From Hanleya hanleyi (lineage: Eukaryota > Mollusca > Polyplacophora > Lepidopleurida > Hanleyidae): 64,000 bases of DNA. Location: assembly GCA_036873755.1 (NCBI GenBank), contig JAVTVY010025354.1, positions 1-64,000 on the forward strand, in the 5' to 3' direction. Numbering within the stretch: position 1 is the stretch's first letter; every line of letters starts with the position of its first letter. Below are positions 48,625 to 60,124 of this stretch, one piece after another. The notes beneath the pieces were generated by a model. That model made no database searches. It was not told the origin of the DNA and saw only the letters and a list, made by a program, of their open reading frames with translations. The position numbers and the translations under genes are program-made.

Positions 48625-49519
48625 AGAACACAACTAGTTCCTAATGTGTACGTTTGTCAATGGACTCGCAGTTTCTACAGAATTGATAAGATATGCACGT
48701 GGACAGGGAGGGATATGTAGTTACTATAAAATACCGTCAATTGTTTTGGAGCATGTATTCGCCCATTCGGAGCTTGAGGTACCAGAAATGGTATACCAGT
48801 AATGTAATGCCCAAACTATCCCCGGAAGTACTTCAACCGAATAGTCGTCAACTAAGAGGTAATTGTGTAATTTTACCGTAGTAATTATCTTGAAATTTCC
48901 AAGTTATCACATATATGACATTTCGAGATAAAGGGATATAAATCCGTGTTATTATATTCAAGGTCCATATAAATGGGATGTCGATAATGGTGTGCTTAAG
49001 TACTCGACGCACAATGTTACGGAGAATCGCCACTATCATCTGAAGGCCTTCAAGATGCGTTGATGGAGGATTGATTTGAAGTTTTCAATAAAAGCATTTG
49101 CACCAAGAAAGGACTACTGTACCCTGTTATAGACATTCATCTTTGGTGTAACTTCCAGAATGAGGTTTCCCTTGAAAATCCTCATTTCGTAGGCGGGATG
49201 TTAAACTTCCGGATCTTGTAGGTCGTAGTACTAATTATCATAGTTCGAACTACCAAATCTGGTTGCATCCAGTTTTGGTTGTTCAGAATAAATATTATAT
49301 TACTTTGAAATATTACATATGAAGTATTATGAACTATCACTTTTTATGGTATCTCGAACTACCAAAAGTGAAAGCAGTCCAGCTGCAACCACTTTTGGCT
49401 ATTCGAAAAACTGTCTTTTAAAAGCGATTAATAACTCTTGCGATAGACGTATTTTTGTGTATTGATGGATTTCCTAATACTTGTATTTGGAACTGGAAAC
49501 CCAGAATGGTAATCGTATA

Positions 49520-49536
49520 TTCTCTCCTCTTTTCAG
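49520..49536 (+). other. 3' splice acceptor upstream of the coding exon
   Basis: The pyrimidine tract TTCTCTCCTCTTTTCAG ends 11 bp before the preferred ATG. It implies that the whole coding sequence lies in one exon preceded by a 5' UTR intron. Confidence 0.6.
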
Positions 49537-49547
49537 ATTCTTTTACG

Positions 49548-52500
49548 ATGACACTGAGGTTCATTTGTCTGTGCACAGGTTTACTTCTAGCATGGAGGTA
49601 TACCGCTGCGGAAACGGAGATAGATTCGGACACGATTGAAAAAATTAACGACGGTTTTGTTAACTCGGGAGTACTAATGTTGGATTTTATGGTGAAATTT
49701 GGAGATCCTGATGTAGGCAAATTGTTCAGCGTGTTAGACAAAATGTCTGGGTTTCTCGGAGCGGCCGGTAGTCTGTTCTCACTTGTAATGATGTTCCTGC
49801 CGCAAAAGGACTCAGAAGAACTGAGCTATATGAAGGAAAAGTTCACCGAGGTTAACTTCAAGCTAGACGAAATTACCCAGTACTTGGACGATGTGAAAAA
49901 CCTGATTCAACTAGAGAACCAGAAAGCTGCATACATAAAAGCAGCGACCTCCATACTATTTGGATTTAAACAAATGAACGTATTCATCACCGAGGCAGTC
50001 ACTGTGAACTGTTCATCGGAAACAGAGTGTCTTCGTGAACGATTGGGTATAGCAGTCGACTATGTGAACGACTTCGACATCGGGGTGTCGATGTTTCAAA
50101 TCTTTCATGGATCAGTTGAACGTATTGCTGAGTTCGGAGAACCATTGCTAGATCTGATCGCCACTGCTTTCAAATGCGACGTAGGTAAAATCACCAGCTT
50201 TTCCAACGGGGTTTTGAAGCTGGCCTTCAAGGGACAACAGGTGATGCTGCTTCATGAAAAACTGTCCGGATCAACCAAAAGTGTCCTCTCTTCTATGAAT
50301 AACTGGCTAGATTCGGTTTACGCTCTCCGACGAAAAACGAGCGAAATCAAAAATGGATGTTATGAGAACATCAAAACTTACATGAAAGCCGACATTAAAG
50401 ATACGAAGTATCAGACAAGTTATGACAGCAACAAAGAAGCCGCGGAAGCCGTCAAAGCCAACATGCAGTTAAAGTATCCCTGGCTTCATTGGTTGGTGTT
50501 TGCTTTCAAACTCAGACATTGGGAAGGCAAAAAAATGTACGCAACAGAAAACGAGGATGGAGACTTCACGAACGCGCCCATAGAAGATAGTATAAAAAGA
50601 ATCATGATAGTGAATCCTCAAGGTAAAGGGTTGTACTTACGTCAAAGAGCAGAGTTCAGAACGGCAATAAACGAAATTTTCCCTTCGCATCCCATCTCGA
50701 AGAATGACTTGGACATGTATGATGACCCTGCTACTCTCATGAACTTAATAAGGACGAAATTGAAAGAACACGGAATTTGGCGTTCACTGAGGTCAATCAC
50801 ACTACTAAAATTACTCACCATCGAGGACGATGAAGAGAACTTGCAAACTGCCATAGATGAAAACCATGAGTTATACATGTTCAATCGCGAATTTGAAATG
50901 ACCACGTATGATATACGAGTTGAATGTGTGCGGATTTTGGCGGTATTTAAATCACGCGAAGAGATCGATTCCAATGGGTGTGAGTTAACATGTAATGATC
51001 ATGGAGAGTGCAAAATGCTTCCCTTTTCCGCTCAGTCATACTGCGAATGCGAGAAGTACTATCAAGGCGACAACTGTGAAATACGCCTTGATTCACAACT
51101 AGCATTGGAAATGGAGAATCTTATGACCGCAACGCTTGCGATTCCGAATCTAGTTGATGTCTATTTTGAAATCAAAGAAGTGGGTGTGTTCCTAGGGGCT
51201 TCCATCGATTCGATGACAGATGCTACAAAAAAATTAGCCAAGCAGATTGAGAGGTCTGTTAACCTCCTGAACGAGAAAGTAACAGATGAGTTCCGATGGG
51301 CCAACTTGATCACAATTTATGGTGAGACTGTCACTGACATGGCATTTTATAGGAACCACCTCCCCAGTCTCGAGCCATCTGGTACCGGTACCGCTTTGGA
51401 TAGTATGCTGACAAAAGTATTGAGATGGCTAGATGACTTTAATTATTTGATATTTGGTCGTTCAGATCTTTTGGTTAAGCACGAATCCATACTGATAATG
51501 ATGATGGACACGAATAAGCTCTATGCCTGTACACCCGAGTACAAAGAGTCCATAGATAACACGTGGAAACAGATTGTCTTACTACAAAACGAAGCTTACA
51601 TGATGCTTGCCCTCTTACGCAATGCCCTCGGGCAGCCTCTCGACGTGGTTAAGGAATTTCAAAACAAGATAGATCAACAGACAAAATATATTTCTGAAGA
51701 AACGTGCCAACTGGACATTCTACATTCAAATAATTTGAACTGCACTGGCGGGCCCTATCTCTATCCTGGATTGGATATTGAAAACACATGTCAGCCCAAC
51801 TACTTCGTTTCCGGCAACATGATGGCGAACTGTCTTGAGAACCAGTCGGAATGCAGCCTGTGTAATTGCAATGTCGATGGGTCAGTTGAGAGTGAGTGTA
51901 GCGATCTGAGCGGGCAATGCAATTGTAAGGAGAGCTACTCGGGAGTAAACTGTGAGCACAGTCATCGAGACTGTCAGTGGGACCCGTGGAAACAGTGGAC
52001 GGATTGTGCTCCTTGTGGGGTGGGAACGCAAAATAGAAGTCACAGTGTCGCTGTCACGAGGCTCGGAACCGGCGCAGACTGCGTGGGATCTGCTACGGAA
52101 ACTCGGTCTTGTTTGTTAGAATGTTGTAGCGGAACTTTCCGGTGCGAAGATTCTTGCATGTCCAACTCCAAACTGTGTGACTATTTCGATGATTGCGGTA
52201 CGTCTGATGAACAGAACTGCGTGAGGGCCACATGCACAGAGCATGCCTATCACGATACAGAAGAGAATTGGGGCAGTGCGTTATTTCTAGATCAACAGCT
52301 AGTCAACCACGCTGGAAGGTACACCTCCTTTATACAGATGTTTAATCTGAAAACTGGATGGTACAAGCTTCACTATGAATTTAGAGAGTGCCTCCTAGCG
52401 TTAGACCTCTGTCCAAAAAAACATACTTGGTGGGATACTCCATTCAACGATGATGGCGGCGGTAACATGCTCTATCTCGACAGACACAACATCGACTGTG

Positions 52501-52787
52501 GGGACCATGGCTTCATCGGGTACTTTCAAATGCTAAAAAGGGGTGACCAATATCAGTATGTCTACACGTGCTGCCATGTAGAAGAAACCTCCATATATTT
52601 CCCCAAGATTATATGCATTACCAGCGAGACATCCCGAACAGATGACGGCGGCGGTAACGTGAAGTATCTGAATCAACAGAAAGTTGAATGTCCAGGGAAC
52701 TACTACTTAAGCCAGTTTCAGCTTTTAAGACCCGTCTCGGACATGACCAAAATATACTACCAGTACAGGTGTTGTACTATCCAATAA
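49548..52787 (+). CDS. SE-cephalotoxin-like secreted multidomain protein
   Basis: A predicted secreted protein of 1,079 residues with the domain set of cuttlefish SE-cephalotoxin (EGF-like, thrombospondin type 1 and LDL-receptor class A). The start chosen is the ATG giving a signal peptide (MTLRFICLCTGLLLAW); an upstream in-frame start at 49,455 would lie in the intron. From this Met, a hydrophobic stretch near 60-85 (MSGFLGAAGSLFSLVMMFLP) is followed by a long, mostly helical region. Then come EGF-like Cys 478-510, a second helical region, an EGF/laminin-like module at 769-802, TSP1 from 809 (WDPWKQW), LDLa at 860-891, and C-terminal modules with DDGGGN...YL...C...CC, two clear copies and one weaker. 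The C-terminal modules resemble dermatopontin-type repeats (inference). Homologues occur in non-venomous molluscs, so toxicity should not be assumed. The 3.2-kb exon has no disruption, and Penelope debris flanks it on both sides. Confidence 0.85.
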   Translation: MTLRFICLCTGLLLAWRYTAAETEIDSDTIEKINDGFVNSGVLMLDFMVKFGDPDVGKLFSVLDKMSGFLGAAGSLFSLVMMFLPQKDSEELSYMKEKFTEVNFKLDEITQYLDDVKNLIQLENQKAAYIKAATSILFGFKQMNVFITEAVTVNCSSETECLRERLGIAVDYVNDFDIGVSMFQIFHGSVERIAEFGEPLLDLIATAFKCDVGKITSFSNGVLKLAFKGQQVMLLHEKLSGSTKSVLSSMNNWLDSVYALRRKTSEIKNGCYENIKTYMKADIKDTKYQTSYDSNKEAAEAVKANMQLKYPWLHWLVFAFKLRHWEGKKMYATENEDGDFTNAPIEDSIKRIMIVNPQGKGLYLRQRAEFRTAINEIFPSHPISKNDLDMYDDPATLMNLIRTKLKEHGIWRSLRSITLLKLLTIEDDEENLQTAIDENHELYMFNREFEMTTYDIRVECVRILAVFKSREEIDSNGCELTCNDHGECKMLPFSAQSYCECEKYYQGDNCEIRLDSQLALEMENLMTATLAIPNLVDVYFEIKEVGVFLGASIDSMTDATKKLAKQIERSVNLLNEKVTDEFRWANLITIYGETVTDMAFYRNHLPSLEPSGTGTALDSMLTKVLRWLDDFNYLIFGRSDLLVKHESILIMMMDTNKLYACTPEYKESIDNTWKQIVLLQNEAYMMLALLRNALGQPLDVVKEFQNKIDQQTKYISEETCQLDILHSNNLNCTGGPYLYPGLDIENTCQPNYFVSGNMMANCLENQSECSLCNCNVDGSVESECSDLSGQCNCKESYSGVNCEHSHRDCQWDPWKQWTDCAPCGVGTQNRSHSVAVTRLGTGADCVGSATETRSCLLECCSGTFRCEDSCMSNSKLCDYFDDCGTSDEQNCVRATCTEHAYHDTEENWGSALFLDQQLVNHAGRYTSFIQMFNLKTGWYKLHYEFRECLLALDLCPKKHTWWDTPFNDDGGGNMLYLDRHNIDCGDHGFIGYFQMLKRGDQYQYVYTCCHVEETSIYFPKIICITSETSRTDDGGGNVKYLNQQKVECPGNYYLSQFQLLRPVSDMTKIYYQYRCCTIQ

Positions 52788-52788
52788 A
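52783..52788 (+). terminator. AATAAA overlapping the stop codon
   Basis: The hexamer spans the TAA stop (52,785-52,787). Cleavage would be expected 10-30 bp on, inside the adjoining Penelope sequence, giving an almost absent 3' UTR. It may be fortuitous. Confidence 0.4.
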
Positions 52789-52792
52789 TGGA

Positions 52793-53175
52793 CTTCTATG
52801 GCGGTAGGTTTCGTAACCCGGGGCTAGGGGCCCCGTATAAACCTATATGTATCTCAAGATTCCCATAGTGTTCATATGAACAGTCACAATCAAAGCGTGA
52901 CTGATACCTAATATTCTAGATAACGCTTGGATTAATCATATGGATTAAGAATACTGATCAGCGATACTGATTTTATATTTTCGAAAAATCATGATGTCTT
53001 GCTGGCATCATTGAAAACTGTTGACCGCTTCCCACTTGTAGGAAATTAGCCTAGTTTTATGTATACTATGATTTATTTTTTCAATTTGGTGCTATTGTTA
53101 TTATATGAAGTAGGTCTTTGGATTATGGACGAGGAAATTTCTTAATAGACGGCGGCTGACGGACTAGACGCTTGT
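52793..53175 (+). mobile_element. Penelope pseudo-LTR abutting the cephalotoxin-like gene
   Basis: Starts CTATGGCG...GTTTCGTAAC, matching the last RT codons of the family, ~5 bp after the stop codon. It continues through the conserved CAGTCAC/GTGACTG hairpin and ends at GACGCTTGTA. It has a ~20-bp deletion and more substitutions than other copies. Confidence 0.85.
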
Positions 53176-53179
53176 ATAT

Positions 53180-54030
53180 TATTCACCCTCAACTATCTGT
53201 GACAATCTTCAACATAAATCCTGTAACAACGACGCTGGTTGGTGCATTGAGACAGCGGTTTACCGTGATTAGTTCATCCAGCCTCTTTCCCATCTCTTCA
53301 ACTTAGGGAGTATTTTTAATCAATGGTAACTGGAGTATTTTTGACCTGAAGTTGTCAAAATTATCACAAATGTAAGCATAATTGTTATTTCATGGAACAA
53401 TAGGATGATTTGACCCATATTGATCATGTTCATCAATGGTACAAAAAAAATCCGTCCCGTGTTAAACACATATGAAAGAGAAAGAGTGAACGAACCAGTC
53501 TCAATGCACTTGCTAGTGCTTCCGGTGCAACTTCATTGTTAAATGATGAACTTGAAGGTTGCGCAAGTCACAGATTTAGGCCTTTCTGTCCAGGCATGAG
53601 AATCTGCAGTCTTTAGATTTCAGTCTTTTTTTCTGTCATTTCAAAATACGGTGATCACTTGAAACAGTTAATTTCCATGACTTACACACCTGGCTTTGCA
53701 AAATTGAAGCTCTTCTTTAAGGCTACGCTGGTTACTTCAAACCCCTCTCCCCCACCCTACTTTATTCCCAATTCTGTTTTCAAAATCTATCAGAACCAAT
53801 TGTGGTCATCAAAACGCTTGGAAATATATCGTGCATATGAAATATATTTTGGTATTTAATTGTTTAAGCCCTGGACTGGATAGTGGGCATTCATTTACAT
53901 ATTTCTTTCACTTATAATTTTTTATTATAGAGGGAGCCAAACTGTGTGGAGCCGTTTTAAGATAAGAGAGTCCCAAGAAATCTACGAAAAATGACGTTTC
54001 ACCGTTAATATAAAATTGCCTGAATTCCTA
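53180..54030. other. No gene seen
   Basis: AT-rich, no recognised feature. Confidence 0.4.
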
Positions 54031-54305
54031 AGCATGTCAATAATTATTACTACTTTATTCGGTAGCACTATCGGGGGTTGGTGGCATTTACTTATATAAG
54101 ATATTATAAGCTAGAAGGTTGCCATTTTCGTTGCTGGTATTAGACGTGTCAAATTGTCGTAAATGTAAATAATTATTACTACGGTACTTTATTCGGCAGC
54201 ACTATTGAGGATTTGTGCCATTTTACTTATATAAGATATTATAAGCTTTGAGGGCGGTCAGTTTGGTTACTGGAATTAGACGTGTTAAATTGTCGTAAAT
54301 GTATA
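54031..54305. repeat. ~137-bp tandem duplication, with a dispersed third copy
   Basis: 'ATAATTATTACTACTTTATT', CGGTAGCACTAT and 'TATAAGATATTATAAGCT' occur twice in a row. A third diverged copy (TTTGGTAGCACTGTTGAGG) is at about 56,360-56,425. Confidence 0.7.
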
Positions 54306-56070
54306 GATTGCATAATGTTATCATGGGCCAGAAATCATGAGAAATTCAATTCACGGTTACGATGCAATTTGTCCTCTGCAGGAAAAACCTTGTCCTGAAT
54401 TATGCCTTTTATCCATTTTACTTGTTGCATAAATGTTAAAAAGAACCCAAATAGAAAATTTGAACTTTTGGTGTAGAGATATGTTGTGGACATGTATTTC
54501 CTGAAAATGTTAACAATTATTTCATGGAAATATTCCTGCTGGTTGTTGGGATTTTGCAGTATAAATATTTTTGCGTCTGATACAAATTTGATACGCAAAT
54601 GAGTCTTGATGACAATTTTAAAATATATGGGATTCTGTTTCTTTACAAGTTAAAGGAATTGGATACCAGTAGTTCAGAAATATGGTCACCATAAAAGACA
54701 GTACTGAAGGAGTTTATTGCAGGAACATGAATATTTCAAGGGACTGATGATTATGAATCGCCTAAACCTTTGTTACTCCATACTCGGATCTCAATTTCTC
54801 GAAATTCTTGAAAATCCAGTTTAGGCTTGAATATTTCTGTATCCTTTTAACTACATGTGGTAAACGGAATTTCACTCAGAATCATGAGCATTTCTTCTCC
54901 TGAAAGGGATCGTTGAGTTCCCCTTTCACCAATTGGCATAAAGCGGTTTGAGGAGCAGAAAGCTCCCAGAATTCTGAGTTATATGACATTTATCCTATGT
55001 AAAAATTTCAAACCGTTGTATATTAAAGTGTAAAGCGAATAAAATATCTTTCAGGGATTTTATTCAAAGTAATTTGAACTTCGCGAAAATGAAATTGGCA
55101 TTAACTTGTTTACCTCTTGGAGCAATGTTGATTTTTTTTATCTGATTATCTCTTTTTCACGCCATCAGACCTCATTGGAAAAAAGACCATTCTGTCTTAA
55201 GTGACCACTCTGGGAAAAGAGAAACAAAGTTCGTTGCCCTACAAATCTTGTCCCGCTTTCGTTGGTTGGATAGTTTACGGTTTCTTGGCAACCGTTTGGC
55301 CTATTCCGTCGGAGTCATCTGACCACTCGCTATTAGATACAAAAATTGATCCGCCGGACGTGTGACACAGCACACATTAAACGATGGGTGTCCGCTCACA
55401 TAGTCCTCTTTGTTTTTGCCTCCCATCAATGGATAAAATAACTAACAGAATCAAAAGAATATTCACTTTCATTCTGCCCTTCGAAAAGTCCCGTTTACTC
55501 TGAGGTGCTTCTCTTGGCTTTTCATCATTTACCGACTTCCACCAGCCTAAGAACAACGGGCATGCGCAGTTCGGAGGTTTGGTGGGATACTATGCTCGGT
55601 AGTTTCAACATGACTGTAATATGAATTCTTACCAGTGCGGGTCGAGTCGTTATAACTATGACGAGACCGTGCCGATCGAATAAATCCGAATCTGGATTAT
55701 CCAGGCCTTAGTTTCTAACACTCTCGCAGTTGCGTCCTTTCCCGTCAAATCGGCGTTCCTTACTATTTTATGTCCTCACATAATCGATGGAATATGTTTT
55801 GGAGAATTTATATCCTCAAGTATTATTTAAAATTATGTTGTATTCTGAACCAAATAGTCTCCCCTGGGCAGAATGTACCGATAACAACCTGCTAAAGGGC
55901 GGTCTAATCGGTACACTAGCTGATTGGCTAAATTCGAATCATGATGCCCTCCATTAGGAGCTTTCTAATTAGTTACTATATTTAGAGCGCGTATAGCCCT
56001 TGGTTGATGTAGTCAGGCTCACTTTCACTGAGGGCGACCTCACAATCGGAAATCGCCCGTCCAGACCCAG
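54306..56070. other. No gene seen
   Basis: Non-coding. Parts (54,345-54,410 and 55,025-55,190) resemble 57,320-57,380 and 56,880-57,050. Confidence 0.4.
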
Positions 56071-56071
56071 T

Positions 56072-56072
<1 letters not shown>

Positions 56073-56106
<34 letters not shown>
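56073..56106. repeat. (GA)n microsatellite
   Basis: About 16 dinucleotide units. Confidence 0.95.
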
Positions 56107-56107
<1 letters not shown>

Positions 56108-57103
56108 CTATTATACTGAACCAAATAATCCAACCAGAATTGTCCACACACAAGGTATTATGTACGAGAGGCTTCTGGTGACTAAATTCATAAAGAAAAA
56201 ATCATACAATTCTATCTCAACCAAAAGGAATATTTCTCCAGCAGCAATGTTGAATTTTAATTTGCAATCTCCATCAATAATTTGTAAAATTGTGCTAATA
56301 CGCAATTGTCTGGTAAATGTTTAATTCCTAAACCTGTGAATATATTTAACAATATAATACTTTATTTTTTGGTAGCACTGTTGAGGTTTGGTAGCATTTT
56401 ACTAAATATAAGGTGTCATTGCTTAGAAATGAGATACAGTATGGCTGTAAAATCTTTAAAAAAAGGTGTAAGTCTCTCTGAAATTTTTCTGATGTATTGG
56501 ACTTCTAGATAAAAGGGCTTTATCAAATAAATATATTTTCTCCGAAAAAATCTTAGATTGAATTCATCAGTTGTAAAAGTAAGACTGAACTCTTATTTTG
56601 TCCGATGTATACAGTCTGCTACTGAGATTTCTAAATGCAATTGTTCTGCCTGGCTAAATCGAGAATTTCCCGATTTAGTCGAGTTTAAATAAATTATTGG
56701 AGAAATAATTCGCGCTCAAAACAAGTCTTCTGTATTATTACTTTTTTTTCAGAGACTACAGAAAGCGAATAGAACAAACATCATGCTAATATATGACCTA
56801 AGACAAAATGCGGAGTGAATTTTCTGCAATAAAGGTCTGTTTGTAGTGATATCCGCTTTTCCGGGTAATAATTAATGATAAGGTAAGAACAATTGTGTTT
56901 CAAGGATTTTTTTTCAGAACAGTTTTGAAATTCGCTAAAATGACAATTGCATTCAACTGAATGTCATCCAGCAATTTCCGTTTGTTCATCGGGTCATCTC
57001 CGTTTGACACCATCTGGAGCTCATTTGAATCAGCAATTCGGATTTTCCATTTGTAACTAGATGTATGGCCGTCTAGTGAATACGAAGGGGCTTGTTATCA
57101 TTC

Positions 57104-57188
57104 TTAATTGATTAATTATGTTGATTGAAGAGGTTGAAGGCGGTCGTGAAGACCCCACTCCAATCAACATAATTAACCAATTAATGAC
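57104..57188. repeat. Inverted repeat with ~20-bp arms
   Basis: TTGATTAATTATGTTGATTG is mirrored by CAATCAACATAATTAACCAA with ~40 bp between. Possibly a tiny foldback element. Confidence 0.75.
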
Positions 57189-57272
57189 GATAAAGGGCTG
57201 CTGTGGGTGAATGCTTCTTTGAAAAACCATAAATGTGCATAACAATCGAATGTTGGTCATATAATCTAGAGG

Positions 57273-57548
57273 GTGTTAATTTTCGGTATTATGTTTATTA
57301 TCACGGGAAAAGCAATCTTGATGAATTCAGTCCACGGTGATCGGGCGATTTGCCCTCTCCCGGAGGATATTGTATTCTGGGATACGAAGAATAGACTGGT
57401 GTTCATGAATGTGAAGAGGGGAGTTAGAAATAAGGCAATTTATATGAAGCCAACCGTTAAGGCAATTCTAAGGGTGGCAGCTGCTAATTTGTCAAAATTA
57501 GAGAAACATCATATCCCTACATGTTCTCCCGAAAATGTATCTCAGTAA
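57273..57548 (+). CDS. Hypothetical 91-residue frame
   Basis: Basic C-terminal half (VKRGVRNKAIYMKPTVKAIL) with no recognised domain. The start of the frame overlaps sequence repeated in non-coding DNA at 54.3 kb, so coding status is doubtful. Confidence 0.15.
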   Translation: MLIFGIMFIITGKAILMNSVHGDRAICPLPEDIVFWDTKNRLVFMNVKRGVRNKAIYMKPTVKAILRVAAANLSKLEKHHIPTCSPENVSQ

Positions 57549-58079
57549 ATAAAACCTATTATCCAAGTATTGCTAACACATGCCTTACGTATATGATTTA
57601 TCCTTCTTACACTTGTGATTTAGATTATGGTCTTGACAAGGACAAGAATGTTGTCGTGCATAATGGAGTTTTATAGAAATAATATAATAGTTTATCACGG
57701 GATATCTTACAGTTGTAAAACATTTGACTAGTCATTTAAATATTCAAATGGGAATCTGGCATATGCATTGGCTTGTGAAAGAAACTGGAAGAACATTAAA
57801 CCGATCACAGAGTTCCTGTAATATTTCTTAACATGGGCGTACAGTAGTATATAAAGTGCCTCTGGGGCCTCATTTAGGGGCGATAAGTGTTTGAACAATT
57901 CCTGGTTATCTCCCCTGATTCGCTCATTTCTGCCCCTAAATATGACCCTAGATGCCCTTTTACTACTTACCAAATTGACGTCATTATGACGACACATTCG
58001 GTCGCGTGACATCCGGGTCAAAGGTCACTTCCGGTCACTTGACGGCCCAGCGCAGGATAGGACATTTTAGGTCCATTCT

Positions 58080-58930
58080 GGTGCAGTGGACAATGCTAGT
58101 CCCAATGTGAAACCCCCTCAAGGACATTTGCGGTATAGGGTGTGGCCCATTGTTTTTTCTGTCTCCAGCTGTAGAACAAGATGGAAGATCGAGGCCATGC
58201 GTTGAATTTTTCTCTCGAAAAGATACTGTGCGCATGCGCACTGGGCAAGTAGAGCTGGGGTGGACGTTTTGGGGTCTAGGTGGACCCCAATGGTACGATT
58301 GTGTCGTGTGAGGTGTCATCGTGAAGCACTCGTTGTGGAGCGTCCAATAGGATGGGTGTGGGGTGAAACTGACGCCATTCGGCGCATGTGCAGACAGGGA
58401 ATTGTGAGAAAAAGGCATTCGAAGGGACGTTTTGGGGTCGAGGTGGACCATCCCTGGTCCGAAAGGTTCGTGGGTGGTATCAGTGTGAAGCTCTCGTGGA
58501 GGGCCATCCGACTGGACTAGTGTGTCGTCCATTTTCATCATTCTGTGCATGCGCATTCTGGCCGTAGTATAGGAAGCAGGCATTTTGGGAGTTCGTCATC
58601 GAGGGATCATCCGTGGTTCAATGGACCGTGTGGGGTGTCATCTTGAAGCTCTCGTGGTGCAGACCAGGACTTGAGGGACGTCCAAGTCATCTGTGACGTC
58701 ACTGTTGACGTCATCAGTACGAGTAGTAGCGGAGGTGCATGGGGGCGTGTTTCATCGATTTAGGGACCATTTTTGGTCCGAATGCGTCGTGTGATGTGTC
58801 AAAATGAATCCCTTGTGGTGTAGACCACGACTAGGGGGATGTCCCCGTCATGTGATGTCATTGGTGAACTTACTTAAAGCGGCCAATATAGGGGTGCAAT
58901 GGAGTGCGTTTGGAGGCGATAGGGGCCTTT
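58080..58930. repeat. ~170-bp degenerate tandem repeat, ~5 units, GC-rich
   Basis: Units share GGACGTTTTGGGGTC (58,262 and 58,433; diverged near 58,588 and 58,757), GTGTCATC.TGAAGC.CTCGTGG and GTGCATGCGCA. A further diverged copy is near 59,290-59,360. A 182-codon minus frame (58,035-58,583) is read from two of these units and is probably an artefact of the 171-bp period. Confidence 0.75.
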
Positions 58931-58960
58931 TTTCATCCGGCTACCTGGTAGAGTTACCTG

Positions 58961-58999
58961 TGTGCGCGTGTGTGTGTGTGTGCGTGTGTGTGTGTGTAT
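58961..58999. repeat. (GT)n microsatellite
   Basis: Interrupted TGTGTG/GCGTGT run. Confidence 0.95.
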
Positions 59000-59087
59000 G
59001 AACATTGCGCTTAGATAGCCGTCTCTCTTTCGGAAGAACTAGAGGCTCTGGAAAGCCGTTCTTTTCTGTCGCTGTTAGACAGAACTG

Positions 59088-59240
59088 TCATTGACACAGC
59101 GTCAGGGACAATACGGCAAAGACCATTTTGAGGCCAACGAACCGTCGCTGGTTGCGGCGTGAGCGCTCGTGGTCCATAGCCCGGGCATCAAGGATGGCTG
59201 TCATAGTCCAGTAGTGGTGGGTGATAGCACATCTCTCCAT
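59088..59240 (-). CDS. Small frame downstream of the cassette 1 promoter
   Basis: A 50-codon frame (MERCAITHHYW... to ...VLSLTLCQ), about 175 bp downstream of the cassette 1 TATA-like motif. It has no zinc finger and no recognised family, so cassette 1 seems to have lost or replaced its gene. Low certainty. Confidence 0.2.
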   Translation of the reverse strand: MERCAITHHYWTMTAILDARAMDHERSRRNQRRFVGLKMVFAVLSLTLCQ

Positions 59241-59412
59241 CGAGTCGACTCTGTCGAGAAATGCTTCTGTGAATTCTTTTAGGATCGGGCGATGTCACAC
59301 ATGCGCAGGCCGAGAATCGTGGGAAAATGGCACCTGGACGTTTTGGAATCAAGATGAGCCAGTGGTGGACGCACTAGGTCGGAGAGATTGCACGGTTTTG
59401 GGATACGCTTGC

Positions 59413-59650
59413 TTTTATGGACAGTAACGCCCGCCAACGCCAAGCTTAACGCCCATGTGAAGTAGCTCAGGAGCTCTAAGTTTCATGGAATTGTCCCTAA
59501 TTCATCGAAATGCAGTGACGCCCCTCCACGCCCGTTGTTACGTCTCAACGCCCATATCAACGCCTCAACGATGTATCTCAACGCCTTAACGCCTATCGTA
59601 ACGCCTCAACGCCCTCTATGAACGCTTTAACGTCCTAGCATAACGCCTTG
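59413..59650 (-). promoter_or_regulatory. Cassette 1 regulatory block: GGCGTT array plus TATA-like box
   Basis: In minus sense, repeated GGCGTT/GGGCGTT motifs (59,424-59,650) precede CCATAAAAGC at 59,413-59,420. The layout is the same as in three other cassettes. The region after the box has diverged and lacks the finger frame. Confidence 0.5.
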
Positions 59651-59707
59651 ACTCCATGGTGTAGACAGATGAGTGAATAACAACAACAAGGATGACAATC
59701 CAATCTT

Positions 59708-59713
59708 TTTATT
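59708..59713 (-). terminator. Poly(A) signal of cassette 2
   Basis: AATAAA in minus sense followed by TGTCATCCTTGTTGTTGTTA, a GT-rich downstream element. The same pair recurs at 60,577-60,582 and 60,822-60,827. Confidence 0.55.
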
Positions 59714-60124
59714 ATCCCTCCAGTACATCTTATCCACGCTGGGGGAGCCGCGTTGGGTATGTTTACAATTCTCGTAGGCTCTTGTCCAATCCAAAACCGT
59801 CGTTTGAGAAAGTTCAACCTTCATTCGGTGTAACCTAAGCGTCGTCGGGCAGTCCAGGATACCGTTGAAGCACTATGTCATGAAACAGTTGTTTTCACAT
59901 TCTGATCGCATGTTCCAGGGTCTCGGTGGGTGGTAACCTCATATCCTCTTCCGAGTGACGCTTGGTTTTCATGATGGACCTGTGCCTGGGGTCGCCTTTC
60001 ATTTCTAGCGACCTTTCTATCGTTTCCGGCGTCTACGATTAAAACAGCATGGGTATTAATAGCCTCGTGCACAATACCATCCAAAAAGGTAGGTTCGTCC
60101 TAACTTCCCGCGGTCGTAGGCTGA

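Noticed and set aside
49455..49547. Upstream in-frame start of the cephalotoxin-like gene
   Set aside because: It precedes a strong splice acceptor and would bury the signal peptide.
58035..58583. 182-codon minus-strand frame with internal repeats
   Set aside because: The ~170-bp tandem repeat happens to be near a multiple of three; no domain, and other units contain stops.
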